DNA of 64,000 nucleotides from Pantoea sp. (GCF_028283705.1 NZ_JAPWKD010000022.1:247926-311925), one strand, 5' to 3'; numbered from the stretch's first letter, positions 1-8,075 are shown. Numbers and translations are program-made. The notes: a model not told the origin generated them from the sequence alone.

Positions 1-735
1 ACGTTTGAATTCGAAGCGTGAGAACATGCGCTCACCGGCCGCAATCGGCAGATGGGTTTGCGCGGCCAGACGCGGATAATATTCCGCCTGCTCCGCCAGT
101 ACCGGTTCCTCAATAAACAGCGGACGGTAAGGTTCCAGCTCTTTAATCAACACTTTCGCCATCGGCGCACTGACGCGACCGTGGAAATCGAGGCCAAACT
201 CAATATCCTTGCCAAAGGCTTCACGAATCTGCGCCACGGTATTGACCGCTGCATCAATTTTACGTGAATTATCAATGATCCCCATCTCTTCACAGCCGTT
301 CAGCTTGAAGGTGTCGAAGCCGATGGTGCGCAGTTTTTTGATGCCATCGATCACTTCCGCCGGGCGATCGCCACCGACCCAGCTGTAGGCTTTGATGCTG
401 TCACGCACCAGACCACCCAACAGCTGGTACACCGGCACGCCAAGCGCTTTGCCTTTTATGTCCCACAACGCCTGATCGATACCGGCGATGGCGCTCATCA
501 GAATCGGGCCGCCGCGATAAAAACCACCACGGTACATCACCTGCCATAAATCGTTGATACGTGCCGGGTCCTGACCCACCAGATACTCCGACAGCTCATG
601 TACCGCCGCCTCGACACTGCGCGCGCGGCCTTCAATCACCGGCTCACCCCAGCCGACGATGCCTTCATCGGTCTCGATTTTCAGGAACATCCAGCGCGGG
701 GGCAGGCGGTAAGTCGTCAGTTTGGTAATTTTCAT
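1..735 (-). CDS. dgoD: D-galactonate dehydratase, 5' part (gene runs off the left edge)
   Basis: Enolase-superfamily enzyme that dehydrates D-galactonate to 2-dehydro-3-deoxygalactonate. About 245 N-terminal residues are visible, beginning MKITKLTTYRLPPRW; the reading frame is open to base 1, so the C-terminus lies outside. The segment GLDFHGRV holds D183 and H185, the positions of a metal ligand and the catalytic histidine in E. coli DgoD, followed by FIEEP and AAGERMFSR. Its ATG overlaps the dgoA stop in an ATGA arrangement, so it is translated as part of dgoRKAD. The usual next gene, dgoT, would be outside the window. Confidence 0.93.
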   Translation of the reverse strand, partial: MKITKLTTYRLPPRWMFLKIETDEGIVGWGEPVIEGRARSVEAAVHELSEYLVGQDPARINDLWQVMYRGGFYRGGPILMSAIAGIDQALWDIKGKALGVPVYQLLGGLVRDSIKAYSWVGGDRPAEVIDGIKKLRTIGFDTFKLNGCEEMGIIDNSRKIDAAVNTVAQIREAFGKDIEFGLDFHGRVSAPMAKVLIKELEPYRPLFIEEPVLAEQAEYYPRLAAQTHLPIAAGERMFSRFEFKR

Positions 736-1349
736 CGTACAGCGTCCTTATAAGCAGCAATAAATGCGCGGGCCTTCTCCACGGTACGCGTCAACGGTTG
801 ACCGGCGCGATAGAGATCGCTGCCTAAGCCCGCACCGATACAGCCCGCGGCAAGGAATTCATGCAGGTTTTCTGGCGTCACACCGCCGACGGCAAACACC
901 GGCACTTCCGGCGGTAGCACCGCTTTCAATGCTTTGATATAACCGGGACCGAACGCCGATGATGGGAAGATTTTCAGCGCCTGTGCGCCAGCCTGAAGGG
1001 CGGTAAAGGCTTCGGTGGCCGTCGCGCATCCGGCAGCCACCGTCATTCCACAGGCCACCGCCTGGCGAATCACCGCAGCGTCGGTATTCGGCGTCACCAC
1101 CAGCTTACTGTTAAGCGTTGCCAGTTGATCCACCTGGGCGGGCGTCAGCACCGTACCGGCACCGATCAGCGCTTTATCGCCAAAGGTGTTCACCATCGCG
1201 CCAATGCTGCTGGCCCAGTCCGGTGAGTTAAGTGGGATTTCGATGGCATCAAAACCCGCCTCAATGAGTGCGCCAACGTGGGCCTCGGCCTCTTCCGGCC
1301 TGATACCACGCAGGATGGCGATCAGCGGTAACTTAGTTTGCCAGTTCAT
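732..1349 (-). CDS. dgoA: 2-dehydro-3-deoxy-6-phosphogalactonate aldolase
   Basis: Class I KDPG/KDPGal aldolase that splits 2-dehydro-3-deoxy-6-phosphogalactonate into pyruvate and glyceraldehyde 3-phosphate, the last step of the DeLey-Doudoroff galactonate route. It is about 205 residues, the family's usual length. AILRGI near the N-terminus, AIEIPLNSP, and ALKIFPSSAFGP with the Schiff-base lysine are visible. An ATG six bases further upstream (1355) is in frame, but the start giving MNWQTKLPLIA matches the E. coli protein and was preferred. The start lies inside the end of dgoK, so the two genes overlap and are probably translationally coupled. Confidence 0.95.
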   Translation of the reverse strand: MNWQTKLPLIAILRGIRPEEAEAHVGALIEAGFDAIEIPLNSPDWASSIGAMVNTFGDKALIGAGTVLTPAQVDQLATLNSKLVVTPNTDAAVIRQAVACGMTVAAGCATATEAFTALQAGAQALKIFPSSAFGPGYIKALKAVLPPEVPVFAVGGVTPENLHEFLAAGCIGAGLGSDLYRAGQPLTRTVEKARAFIAAYKDAVR

Positions 1350-2205
1350 GGGCAATGCTCCTTATTCCGTGCTGGAAGGCACGGTCACCTTCCAGCGTGA
1401 CTGAATCATGTCCGATAAAATGCAGCGCCTGCTGGTAACGCTGCGCCAGCGCACTGCCAGCAATAATGGTGATCGGTTGTGCCGCTGTGGTTGCCGTCAT
1501 CTGCGCCACTTCGTGGCCGATCAGCAGACCAGACAGGAAATCGCTGATATGACGACGGTCGCGCGCGCCCAGCACATGCGCCGCACGCACTTCAAACAAA
1601 CGCGCCAGAATCGAGCGGTCATGGCTGCCGATATCGAGGCCCGCGCGGAAAGCAGTCGCATTGTCTTCCTGCTGTGGCAGGCCCGCGCCAATCAGGGATT
1701 GCGTCAGCAGCAGATGATGAAGCTCCCCGGTCATCACGGTACGGAAGTCAATGACGCGGTCCTGTTCCATCTGCACCCACTTGGCATGCGTGCCGGGCAT
1801 CACATACAACGACGCCGGATGCAGGGCCAGCGCGCCCAACAGCTGCGTTTCCTCACCGCGCATTACGTTGTAGTTGTCCACACGTTCGACGCACAATCCC
1901 GGCACGATCCACGCTTTATCCTCCACGCGGGTCAGGCGGCCTGCCAGTGCGCTCAGTGCCACCGGACAGCTCAGATATGGCACCGAAAGCCAGCCGGCAT
2001 TGCTGCCGACCATACCGGCCATCACCACCGGCACCTCATCCACCGGCCAGCCTGCGGTGACGCTGGCAAAGACCTCAGCCGGGGTGCGCCCGCTCAGGCG
2101 GGTCACACCCGCTTCGGAACGACGTTCATCGATGCATTCCCCCTGCTGATAACGCCAGGCGCGCAGATTGGTGGATCCCCAGTCAATCGCGATATAGCTG
2201 GTCAC
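1333..2205 (-). CDS. dgoK: 2-dehydro-3-deoxygalactonokinase
   Basis: Phosphorylates 2-dehydro-3-deoxygalactonate with ATP to give the DgoA substrate. The protein is 290 residues with YIAIDWGSTNLRAW at the N-terminus (ASKHA phosphate-1 motif), VMAGMVGSN, MRGEETQLLGA, VMPGTHAKWV and ELHHLLL, all as in E. coli DgoK. Translation starts at a GTG embedded in the ATGTGA that ends dgoR, with AAGGAG a few bases upstream. The end overlaps dgoA. It is the second gene of the dgo operon. Confidence 0.95.
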   Translation of the reverse strand: MTSYIAIDWGSTNLRAWRYQQGECIDERRSEAGVTRLSGRTPAEVFASVTAGWPVDEVPVVMAGMVGSNAGWLSVPYLSCPVALSALAGRLTRVEDKAWIVPGLCVERVDNYNVMRGEETQLLGALALHPASLYVMPGTHAKWVQMEQDRVIDFRTVMTGELHHLLLTQSLIGAGLPQQEDNATAFRAGLDIGSHDRSILARLFEVRAAHVLGARDRRHISDFLSGLLIGHEVAQMTATTAAQPITIIAGSALAQRYQQALHFIGHDSVTLEGDRAFQHGIRSIAHELAN

Positions 2206-2900
2206 ATAAACTCCTTTAGTCGTGCCGTTGAGCTGGCGATCATCGCTTTAGCGGCCTGTTCGGCAGCGTTCGCATCCTGATGGCGAATCGCGTCAAACAG
2301 CGCTTTGTGCTCGGCCAGGGTACGCGGCATATTGCCTTCGTCCGGCATGTAGGTTTTGGCGAACACCGCCTTTTGCAGCTGGCTGATTGCCACGTTGAGC
2401 TGCTGCAAAACCGGGTTATGCACCGAGGCCAGCACCGCTTCGTGGTAGCGAATGTCCGCCTCGTTAAAGGCATCCCGATCGAGGTGATTCGCCACCATGT
2501 CGTTAAATGCCTGTTCAATCGCCGCTAAATCGTTGGAGGTGGCGCGCTCGGCAGACCAGCGCGCAATCTGTGGCTCCACCAGCACACGGACTTCGTTCAT
2601 TGCGGCAATCAGGCGCGGGTCCTGATCGTGCGCCAGCGCCCATTGCAGGACATCGCTATCGAGGTAATTCCACTGGTTACGCGCGGTGACAAACGCGCCG
2701 CGATAGCGCTTCATCTCCACCAGGCGTTTGGCCATCAGCGAACGAAATACTTCGCGGATGATGTTGCGCGAGGTAGCAAAGCGTTCACAGAGTTCAGCTT
2801 CGGCGGGCAACGCGCCGCCCGGTGCAAACTTCCCTGCCACAATCTCTTCCCCCAGCGTCAGGATGATGCGCTCGGTTTTGCTCAATTGTTCTTGCGTCAT
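2202..2900 (-). CDS. dgoR: GntR/FadR-family repressor of the galactonate operon
   Basis: A transcription factor of 232 residues. A winged helix occupies about residues 8-75 (GGALPAEAELCERFATSRN, then RNIIREVFRSL and KRYRGAFVT). It is followed by an all-helical FadR/FCD effector domain with D, H and H residues typical of metal-bound ligand pockets (ADIRYHEAVL, HKALFDAI). It aligns along its length with E. coli DgoR, which represses dgo until galactonate is present. It is the first gene of its own operon and has three operator-like sites directly upstream, consistent with autoregulation. Confidence 0.94.
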   Translation of the reverse strand: MTQEQLSKTERIILTLGEEIVAGKFAPGGALPAEAELCERFATSRNIIREVFRSLMAKRLVEMKRYRGAFVTARNQWNYLDSDVLQWALAHDQDPRLIAAMNEVRVLVEPQIARWSAERATSNDLAAIEQAFNDMVANHLDRDAFNEADIRYHEAVLASVHNPVLQQLNVAISQLQKAVFAKTYMPDEGNMPRTLAEHKALFDAIRHQDANAAEQAAKAMIASSTARLKEFM

Positions 2901-2934
2901 GATGTTCCATTCAATGAAAGGCGGTGTACCCTCA

Positions 2935-3005
2935 GAGTACTACAATCTGCACCGTCTCAACCTCTGATGCGGATTGTAGTACCACAAGCAAACTTTGTAC
3001 TACAA
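2935..3005. promoter_or_regulatory. Three DgoR-type operator sites upstream of dgoR
   Basis: The FadR-subfamily consensus TNGTNNNACNA is matched exactly at 2974-2984 (TTGTAGTACCA) and 2995-3005 (TTGTACTACAA, a perfect odd palindrome), and with one mismatch at 2935-2945. The ten-mer TACTACAATC appears at 2938-2947 and 2998-3007 and inverted at 2972-2981. The sites lie in the 220-base gap between dgoR and yidA. Assignment to DgoR is inferred from position and family consensus. Confidence 0.75.
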
Positions 3006-3075
3006 TCTGGATCACAAAATAGACAAACCCTTGCACAATAAATTGCGCAGATTTTTGCTGCGGGCGGAAATGAAA

Positions 3076-3097
3076 ACAGCGCGATAAATCGCGCTGT
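3076..3097. repeat. Perfect 22-base palindrome, GCGCGAT repeat family
   Basis: Ten-base arms (ACAGCGCGAT / ATCGCGCTGT) surround AA. The core GCGCGATAAATCGCGC is identical to copies at 5847-5862, 5882-5897 and 19664-19679. It lies 24 bases past the end of yidA and could also serve as a transcription stop for that gene, though it has no U-run. Confidence 0.75.
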
Positions 3098-3120
3098 CAG
3101 GTGTTAAAACGCAGGAAGGG

Positions 3121-3930
3121 TTACAGCACTAACTCTTCGATAGCGTAGGCAACGCCATCTTCCATATTGGTTTTGGTGACGAACTGCGCGATGCTTTTCA
3201 CTGAATCAATCGCGTTGCCCATCGCCACGCCGGTTCCGGCGTACTCAATCATCGCCAGGTCATTTTCCTGATCGCCAATCGCCATCACTTCTGACTGTTG
3301 CAGGCCGAGTTTTTCCGCCAGCATTTTGACGCCATAGCCTTTGTTAACGCGTGGGTCGAGGATTTCGAGGTAATAAGGCGCGCTTTTCAAAATGGTGTAG
3401 CTGTCGCGGGCGCGTGCTGGCAGTGCGGCAATCGCTTTATCCAGCAGTTCGGGCTTGTCGATCATCATCAGTTTCGGGAAGCGCGTCGCCGGGTCCATCT
3501 CTTCCACGGCACGATAGCGCACCGGAATGCCGGTCAGGCTGGCTTCATGGATGGTGTATTCACTGAGGTCTTTGTTCGGCGTATACAGCGAGGAGTGGTC
3601 GAAAGCATGGAAATGCACGCCAAGTTCACGCGCCAACTGTTCGACATAGCGAAAATCATCAAAACTCAGCGTCACTTCTGCCACGCTCTCACCGCTATCG
3701 GCGCGTTGCACCAGCGCACCGTTATTGCTGATGCAGTACTGACCCGGTTGACGCAAATCCAGCTCCTGCAGATAGCGCTCGACACCGACAAAAGGGCGGC
3801 CTGTTGCCAGTACGATCGCAACGCCTTTGTCGCGTGCACGCCCAATCGCCGATTTTACTGCCGGGGTGATGAGGTGGTACGGATTAAGCAGGGTGCCGTC
3901 CATATCAATCGCAATCAGTTTTATCGCCAT
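3121..3930 (-). CDS. yidA: Sugar phosphatase YidA (HAD superfamily, Cof type)
   Basis: HAD-IIB hydrolase of 269 residues that removes phosphate from small sugar phosphates in the cytoplasm. Motif I is IAIDMDGTLL (D9 nucleophile, D11), motif II VLATGRP, motif III lysine in RVNKGYGVK, and motif IV MAIGDQENDLAMI. The length and sequence match E. coli YidA, which is also found between dgo and gyrB. E. coli yidB and yidX are not present here. Confidence 0.94.
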   Translation of the reverse strand: MAIKLIAIDMDGTLLNPYHLITPAVKSAIGRARDKGVAIVLATGRPFVGVERYLQELDLRQPGQYCISNNGALVQRADSGESVAEVTLSFDDFRYVEQLARELGVHFHAFDHSSLYTPNKDLSEYTIHEASLTGIPVRYRAVEEMDPATRFPKLMMIDKPELLDKAIAALPARARDSYTILKSAPYYLEILDPRVNKGYGVKMLAEKLGLQQSEVMAIGDQENDLAMIEYAGTGVAMGNAIDSVKSIAQFVTKTNMEDGVAYAIEELVL

Positions 3931-4019
3931 AACGTCCTCGTTAATTCAGGGTTTGCATCCATGCTAGCGCGATTCAGCTCACATTGACCAGTTTATCGAC
4001 ACAAACGGCACCTTGCGTA

Positions 4020-5306
4020 TCAGTTCCCCAATGGTTTACGCACAAACAGGCCGTAACTCAGCGCGCCAATCATCAGCAATGCCGCGCCCAGCAGGAATAC
4101 ATTGGTGAACTTACCGGTGGTATCGAGGATGATGCCGGTGACAATCGGCGCCATCGCCGCACCGAGGAAACCACCGAAGTTCTGGATCGCCCCCAGAGAC
4201 GCCACCTGTGATTTTGGCGCGATGTCCGTCGCCAGCGTCCAGAGCGCGCCCTGCGGCATCTGCGAACAGAAATAACCGAGTGCCAGCAGGGTAATCGCCA
4301 GCGGCGTACTGTCGACAAAAGGAATCGGTGCCACAAAGCAGGCTGCCAGCGCCGCACCGGTCACCACCGGGATTTTACGCGCGGTGATGGCGCGAACGCC
4401 GCTGCGCACCAGGCGATCCGACAACATACCGCCGACCAGCACACCCAGAATGCCGCACAGGAAAGGAATCGAGGCGATCCAGCCGGTGGCTTTCAGGCTG
4501 AAGCCAAGGGATTTTTCCAGATAGCCCGGCAGCCAGGTGAGATAAACCCAGATGGTGAACATGATGGAGAAGTTACCGATCACCATAAACCAGGTGGTGC
4601 TGTGGCGGAACAACGCGCCCCAGCTCGCCTGGGCTTTCTCTTCCGGCGCGGCCTCGCTGCGCTGACCGGCATGCAGCAACGCATCTTCGCGTGCTTCAGG
4701 GTCGCGATAGAATTTCCACCACGCCAGCAGCAAAGGAATTCCCATCAGACCGATGGCAACAAACATGCCACGCCAGCCAAAGGTCAGCAGCAGCACGGTG
4801 AGGATCGGCGGCGCAATGGCGTTGGCGATCTGCGAACCGGTATTGATGATCGCGGTGGGCAAACCACGTTCGTTTTCACCAAACCAACGATGGGTGATTT
4901 TGATACCAGAGGTAAAGAACGGGGATTCAGAGATACCCAGCATCATGCGCAGGCCATAGAAGAAGCTATAGCTGTTCACAAAGGCAGCCAGCACGGTAAA
5001 TCCTGACCATAACCCCAGCGCCCAGGAGAACATTTTCTTCGGACCAAACTTATCCACCAGCCAGCCTGCCGGCAGGTTAGCCAGCGCGTAAGGCCAGAGA
5101 AACGCGGATAACAACAAGCCCATCTCGGTTTGCGAGAAACCAAATTCGGCCGCGATGGTGGTGTTGGCGATACTCAGGTTAGCGCGATCAAGGTAGTTCA
5201 CCACCGCCGCCAGCAGCAGGATGGTGATAATGCCCCAGCGCAATTTCCCCACTAGCGTGGGTTGTGCCACCGCTGCACCGGACAGCGTATTCACAGAGGT
5301 TTTCAT
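4020..5306 (-). CDS. MFS transporter, anion:cation symporter (ACS) family, probable sugar-acid permease
   Basis: A 428-residue, 12-helix major facilitator. NYLDRANLSIA in helix 1 and GWLVDKFGPKKMF in loop 2-3 are ACS-family signatures shared with galactonate, glucarate and hexuronate permeases. It is not a close match to E. coli DgoT over its length, so the substrate is left open. The start codon overlaps the stop of the upstream YhcH-family gene by four bases (ATGA). It is therefore the last gene of a four-gene operon with an aldolase and a kinase and probably imports that pathway's substrate. Confidence 0.85.
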   Translation of the reverse strand: MKTSVNTLSGAAVAQPTLVGKLRWGIITILLLAAVVNYLDRANLSIANTTIAAEFGFSQTEMGLLLSAFLWPYALANLPAGWLVDKFGPKKMFSWALGLWSGFTVLAAFVNSYSFFYGLRMMLGISESPFFTSGIKITHRWFGENERGLPTAIINTGSQIANAIAPPILTVLLLTFGWRGMFVAIGLMGIPLLLAWWKFYRDPEAREDALLHAGQRSEAAPEEKAQASWGALFRHSTTWFMVIGNFSIMFTIWVYLTWLPGYLEKSLGFSLKATGWIASIPFLCGILGVLVGGMLSDRLVRSGVRAITARKIPVVTGAALAACFVAPIPFVDSTPLAITLLALGYFCSQMPQGALWTLATDIAPKSQVASLGAIQNFGGFLGAAMAPIVTGIILDTTGKFTNVFLLGAALLMIGALSYGLFVRKPLGN

Positions 5307-5797
5307 TGCGTCGCCCCCGGTGAAGTGAACAGGTTGAGATGAATTTTGATCACTGCCTTACGGATCGGCTGCGCTTCAGGCGCGGCGCAGCAAGGACGAT
5401 GAACATCATGCGGGAAAAACAGCGCGAACATACCCGGCGTCAGGGTGATCATCGATTCATCAATCGTCTCCTGATAAAACACCACGTCGCGTTCCGCACG
5501 CAGATCTTCGATGATGACATGCCGGGGATGCACACGTGCCACGCCAATATTCTCGCGCCCGGCCAGCAGGTACTGGATATCAACGTAGTTAAAATGCGAC
5601 TCGGCGCGACGATCGCTGGCTGGTTCGGTATCCATCTCCTGCACCAGGCAGAACATCTGGTTATCCGACAGCAGGTCGTACTTGCCGGTCGCCAGCTGGC
5701 TGAAATCGGTATCGGCAATCCAGCGCAGTGCCTGGTCGACGATGGGGTGGAAAGCATGGCGCTCGCGCGCCCAGTCCTGGCTATCACATACAATCAT
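5303..5797 (-). CDS. YhcH/YjgK/YiaL family protein (DUF386), possible sugar anomerase
   Basis: A 164-residue cytoplasmic protein of the cupin-like YhcH family. Family members sit in sialic acid, gulonate or alginate catabolic operons; E. coli YhcH (NanQ) has been linked to sialic acid anomer opening and TabA to biofilm. HFNYVDIQYLLAGRENIGV and FALFFPHDVHRP, with clustered histidines and acidic residues for metal binding, support the family. It lies between the aldolase and transporter genes and overlaps the transporter by four bases. A role on the cyclic form of the pathway sugar is inference. Confidence 0.85.
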   Translation of the reverse strand: MIVCDSQDWARERHAFHPIVDQALRWIADTDFSQLATGKYDLLSDNQMFCLVQEMDTEPASDRRAESHFNYVDIQYLLAGRENIGVARVHPRHVIIEDLRAERDVVFYQETIDESMITLTPGMFALFFPHDVHRPCCAAPEAQPIRKAVIKIHLNLFTSPGATQ

Positions 5798-5840
5798 GGT
5801 GTTTTCCCTGTCGTTATCGTTAGTGGGTTCAGGTACAGCC

Positions 5841-5903
5841 GTAGCGGCGCGATTTATCGCGCGGGTTTTGTCGAATAACAGGCGCGATAAATCGCGCCGC
5901 TAC
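5841..5903. repeat. Inverted pair of GTAG-headed palindromic repeats (REP/BIME-like)
   Basis: GTAGCGGCGCGATTTATCGC begins at 5841 on the + strand, and the same unit begins at 5903 on the - strand, so the two face each other across an 18-base loop. Each unit is itself a hairpin with core GCGCGATTTATCGCGC. A 26-base stretch, 5844-5869, is identical to 19661-19686. A GTAG head on a hairpin is typical of REPs moved by RAYT (TnpA-REP) transposases. The pair sits within the operon, between the aldolase and YhcH-family genes, where it may affect mRNA ends or stability. Confidence 0.82.
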
Positions 5904-5912
5904 ACATTCTCC

Positions 5913-6839
5913 TCAGAGGTTTTCGATACGCTGCTGCCAAATCTGGCTGCCATCGCGGATCTGGTCGAGCAGTACGCCCAGTCCCCAGAATTTCTCCAGC
6001 ACGTTGTCTTTGTTGACGCGGCAATGTTCACTGGCGAAAGTGCCGAGGCGCTGATGGTAGATTTTGGCGTTTTTCGGATAACCGAGAGTTTCCGTTACCG
6101 CGCTGAGCGACAGGAACAGCGACAGCTCATGGGCTTTCTCCGCCTGCTGCGCGCCGTGGTGGTAAAGCCAGTGATACAGACCCGGATGGAAGTTGGTGAA
6201 GACGCCGCTGAAGCCTTTGGAACCGGCCTGCATGGCTGGCCAGGCGATGGCGGCGTTGGCGTTGATCACCGCCAGCGGTGTGCCTTCGGCCAGCTGTACG
6301 CGGCGGGTCACGGTCGGCAGATCGCAGCTCACGTCTTTCAGCACCACGAAACGGCCGCTGTTGGCGCAGAAGCTGAACTCTTCATCGCTCAGCAGACGAC
6401 GGTACGGGGCCGGGCACTCGTACAGGCCGAGCGGCATGGAAACTGGCAGCGCGTTGAGCAGATGATTGAGGTGCGCGTAGAAAGTGGCGCTGCCTTCATT
6501 TTTCGGGTCGAGGTGGTTGGTGACCAGCACCAGCGCATCAATGCCGGTGTTCGCCATCGCCTGCAACTCCGTGGTTTGTTCAGCCAGATCGTCGCTGATA
6601 TGGCCAGAGGCAATCACCGGTACACGGCCCTGCACTTTTTCCACCACAAACTTCGCCAGCGCCACACGTTCCTCAAGGCTGAGGAACTGCATCTCGCTTG
6701 ACTGACACACGGCAAACAGCGCATCGACGCCTTCCGCCAGATACCAGTTAATCAGTCGCTCCAGTCCTGGGTAATCAACCTGGTTGTCGGCGGTAAACGG
6801 GGTAAGCATAACCGGCACAATGCCTTCGATTTTTTTCAT
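5913..6839 (-). CDS. NAL/DHDPS-family (class I) aldolase or lyase
   Basis: A 308-residue TIM-barrel protein of the N-acetylneuraminate lyase / dihydrodipicolinate synthase family. These enzymes cleave or form 2-keto acids through a lysine Schiff base. K168 in FVVLKDV and Y140 in GLYECPAPYRR align with the catalytic lysine and tyrosine of the family. The usual G(S/T)TGE loop is replaced by CQSSE (45-49), so the substrate probably differs from sialic acid or aspartate semialdehyde. The ATG at 6839 is preceded by AGGAGAG; an in-frame start 24 bases upstream has no such site. It is the second gene of the four-gene cluster. Confidence 0.85.
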   Translation of the reverse strand: MKKIEGIVPVMLTPFTADNQVDYPGLERLINWYLAEGVDALFAVCQSSEMQFLSLEERVALAKFVVEKVQGRVPVIASGHISDDLAEQTTELQAMANTGIDALVLVTNHLDPKNEGSATFYAHLNHLLNALPVSMPLGLYECPAPYRRLLSDEEFSFCANSGRFVVLKDVSCDLPTVTRRVQLAEGTPLAVINANAAIAWPAMQAGSKGFSGVFTNFHPGLYHWLYHHGAQQAEKAHELSLFLSLSAVTETLGYPKNAKIYHQRLGTFASEHCRVNKDNVLEKFWGLGVLLDQIRDGSQIWQQRIENL

Positions 6840-6875
6840 GATCTCTCCTGCCAGCGGTTCCACCGCTGTGATTTG

Positions 6876-8075
6876 TTATCGTTGATGAAGTCGGGCCATA
6901 ACCTGTTGTCGATCCGGCATATTGCTGGCACCTTCACGTTCCACAGCCAGCGCCGCAAAGGCGGATGCCCAGGTGGCGGCCTGCAACAGGCTTTGCCCCT
7001 GCGCCAGCGCGGCAGCCAGCGCACCGTTAAAGGCATCGCCTGCACCGGTGGTGTCGACGCTCAGCGCCGGGAAAGCGGGAATATGATGAAATTGTTGGTT
7101 ATCAAGCAGTAACGCACCGCGTGAACCCATGGTGATGATGACGCGGCGGGCACCGAGCTGAACGATGGCCTGGGCCGCTGCGCGCGCACTGGCAAGATCG
7201 ACGATTTCAATGCCGGACAGCAGCGAGGCTTCAGTCTCGTTGGGGGTCAGCACATCGATCATTGCCAGACAACTCAGCACCTCGGCGGAAAACGGTGCCG
7301 GGTTCATAATCACCCGCACACCCAGCGTATGGGCGAGGCGGATGGCGCTACGCGTCGCCTCGAAGTTGTTTTCCAGTTGCAGCAACAGCACGCTGGCATC
7401 CGACAACTCATGGGTCAGTTCGGCAATTTCGTCGTCGGTGAAGGTTTTGTTCGCGCCGGAATAGATGGCGATCATGTTCTCGCCATTCTCCTGCGAGACG
7501 TAAATGATGGCGCTGCCGGTTGGCTCGCGATTGGTCTGATACAAACGGAACGAGTGAATACCGGAGGCAGAAAGGTGGTCGAAGGCAAATTTGCTGAACT
7601 GATCGATGCCGACCTTGGCGACAAAATGCACCCGCGTACCGGCACAGCTGGCGGCCATCGCCTGGTTGGCACCTTTGCCCCCCGGCCCGAGGGTACTGCC
7701 CAGCGCCAGCAGCGACTCGCCGCCCCGGGGGAAGCGCGCCACTTTCGCTACGATATCCACGTTGAACGCGCCCAGAATGCACACTTTTCCGTTCTTTTCT
7801 GAGACTTTGGCGACCGTTTGTCGCGCCTGCAACCGCTCCAGCAGCACTTCAAAATTACCGCCGCTTTCGCTGATCAGCTTTTCCTGCAGGTTGCGCCGCA
7901 GCGCGATGGCTCCGCCATAGCAGCGCTGTACCAACCCTTCACGCGCCAGTGCGCCGAGATCGGTACGAATGGTTTCGCGCGTCACGCCAAGCTGACTTGC
8001 CAGCCCGTTCACCGTGACACGATCGTGTTCATCCAGCCATTTCAGTATTTGGTTGCGTCGTTCTTCCAGAAACAT
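6876..8075 (-). CDS. Fusion protein: DeoR-type HTH domain plus PfkB/ribokinase-family sugar kinase
   Basis: A 399-residue protein in two parts. Residues 1-60 form a DeoR-type winged helix (ERRNQILKWL, then VTRETIRTDLGAL and RCYGGA). After a linker of about 35 residues, from about 96 to the end is a ribokinase-like PfkB kinase (GKVCILGAFNVDIVAK, GPGGKGANQAMAAS, ITMGSRGALL, DTTGAGDAFNGA with catalytic D347). It is first in the operon and likely both phosphorylates a pathway sugar and regulates transcription. A plain kinase or a plain repressor would be about 310 or 255 residues. The sugar is unknown. Confidence 0.88.
   Translation of the reverse strand: MFLEERRNQILKWLDEHDRVTVNGLASQLGVTRETIRTDLGALAREGLVQRCYGGAIALRRNLQEKLISESGGNFEVLLERLQARQTVAKVSEKNGKVCILGAFNVDIVAKVARFPRGGESLLALGSTLGPGGKGANQAMAASCAGTRVHFVAKVGIDQFSKFAFDHLSASGIHSFRLYQTNREPTGSAIIYVSQENGENMIAIYSGANKTFTDDEIAELTHELSDASVLLLQLENNFEATRSAIRLAHTLGVRVIMNPAPFSAEVLSCLAMIDVLTPNETEASLLSGIEIVDLASARAAAQAIVQLGARRVIITMGSRGALLLDNQQFHHIPAFPALSVDTTGAGDAFNGALAAALAQGQSLLQAATWASAFAALAVEREGASNMPDRQQVMARLHQR

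Noticed and set aside
1408..2280. 290-codon open frame on the + strand opposite dgoK and the end of dgoR
   Set aside because: It is antisense to well conserved dgoK and dgoR, has a low-complexity His/Gln/Arg-rich composition typical of shadow frames, and matches no family I know.
5682..6701. 339-codon open frame on the + strand opposite the YhcH-family and aldolase genes
   Set aside because: It crosses the palindromic repeat and lies antisense to a clear aldolase. Its composition is that of a complementary-strand shadow.
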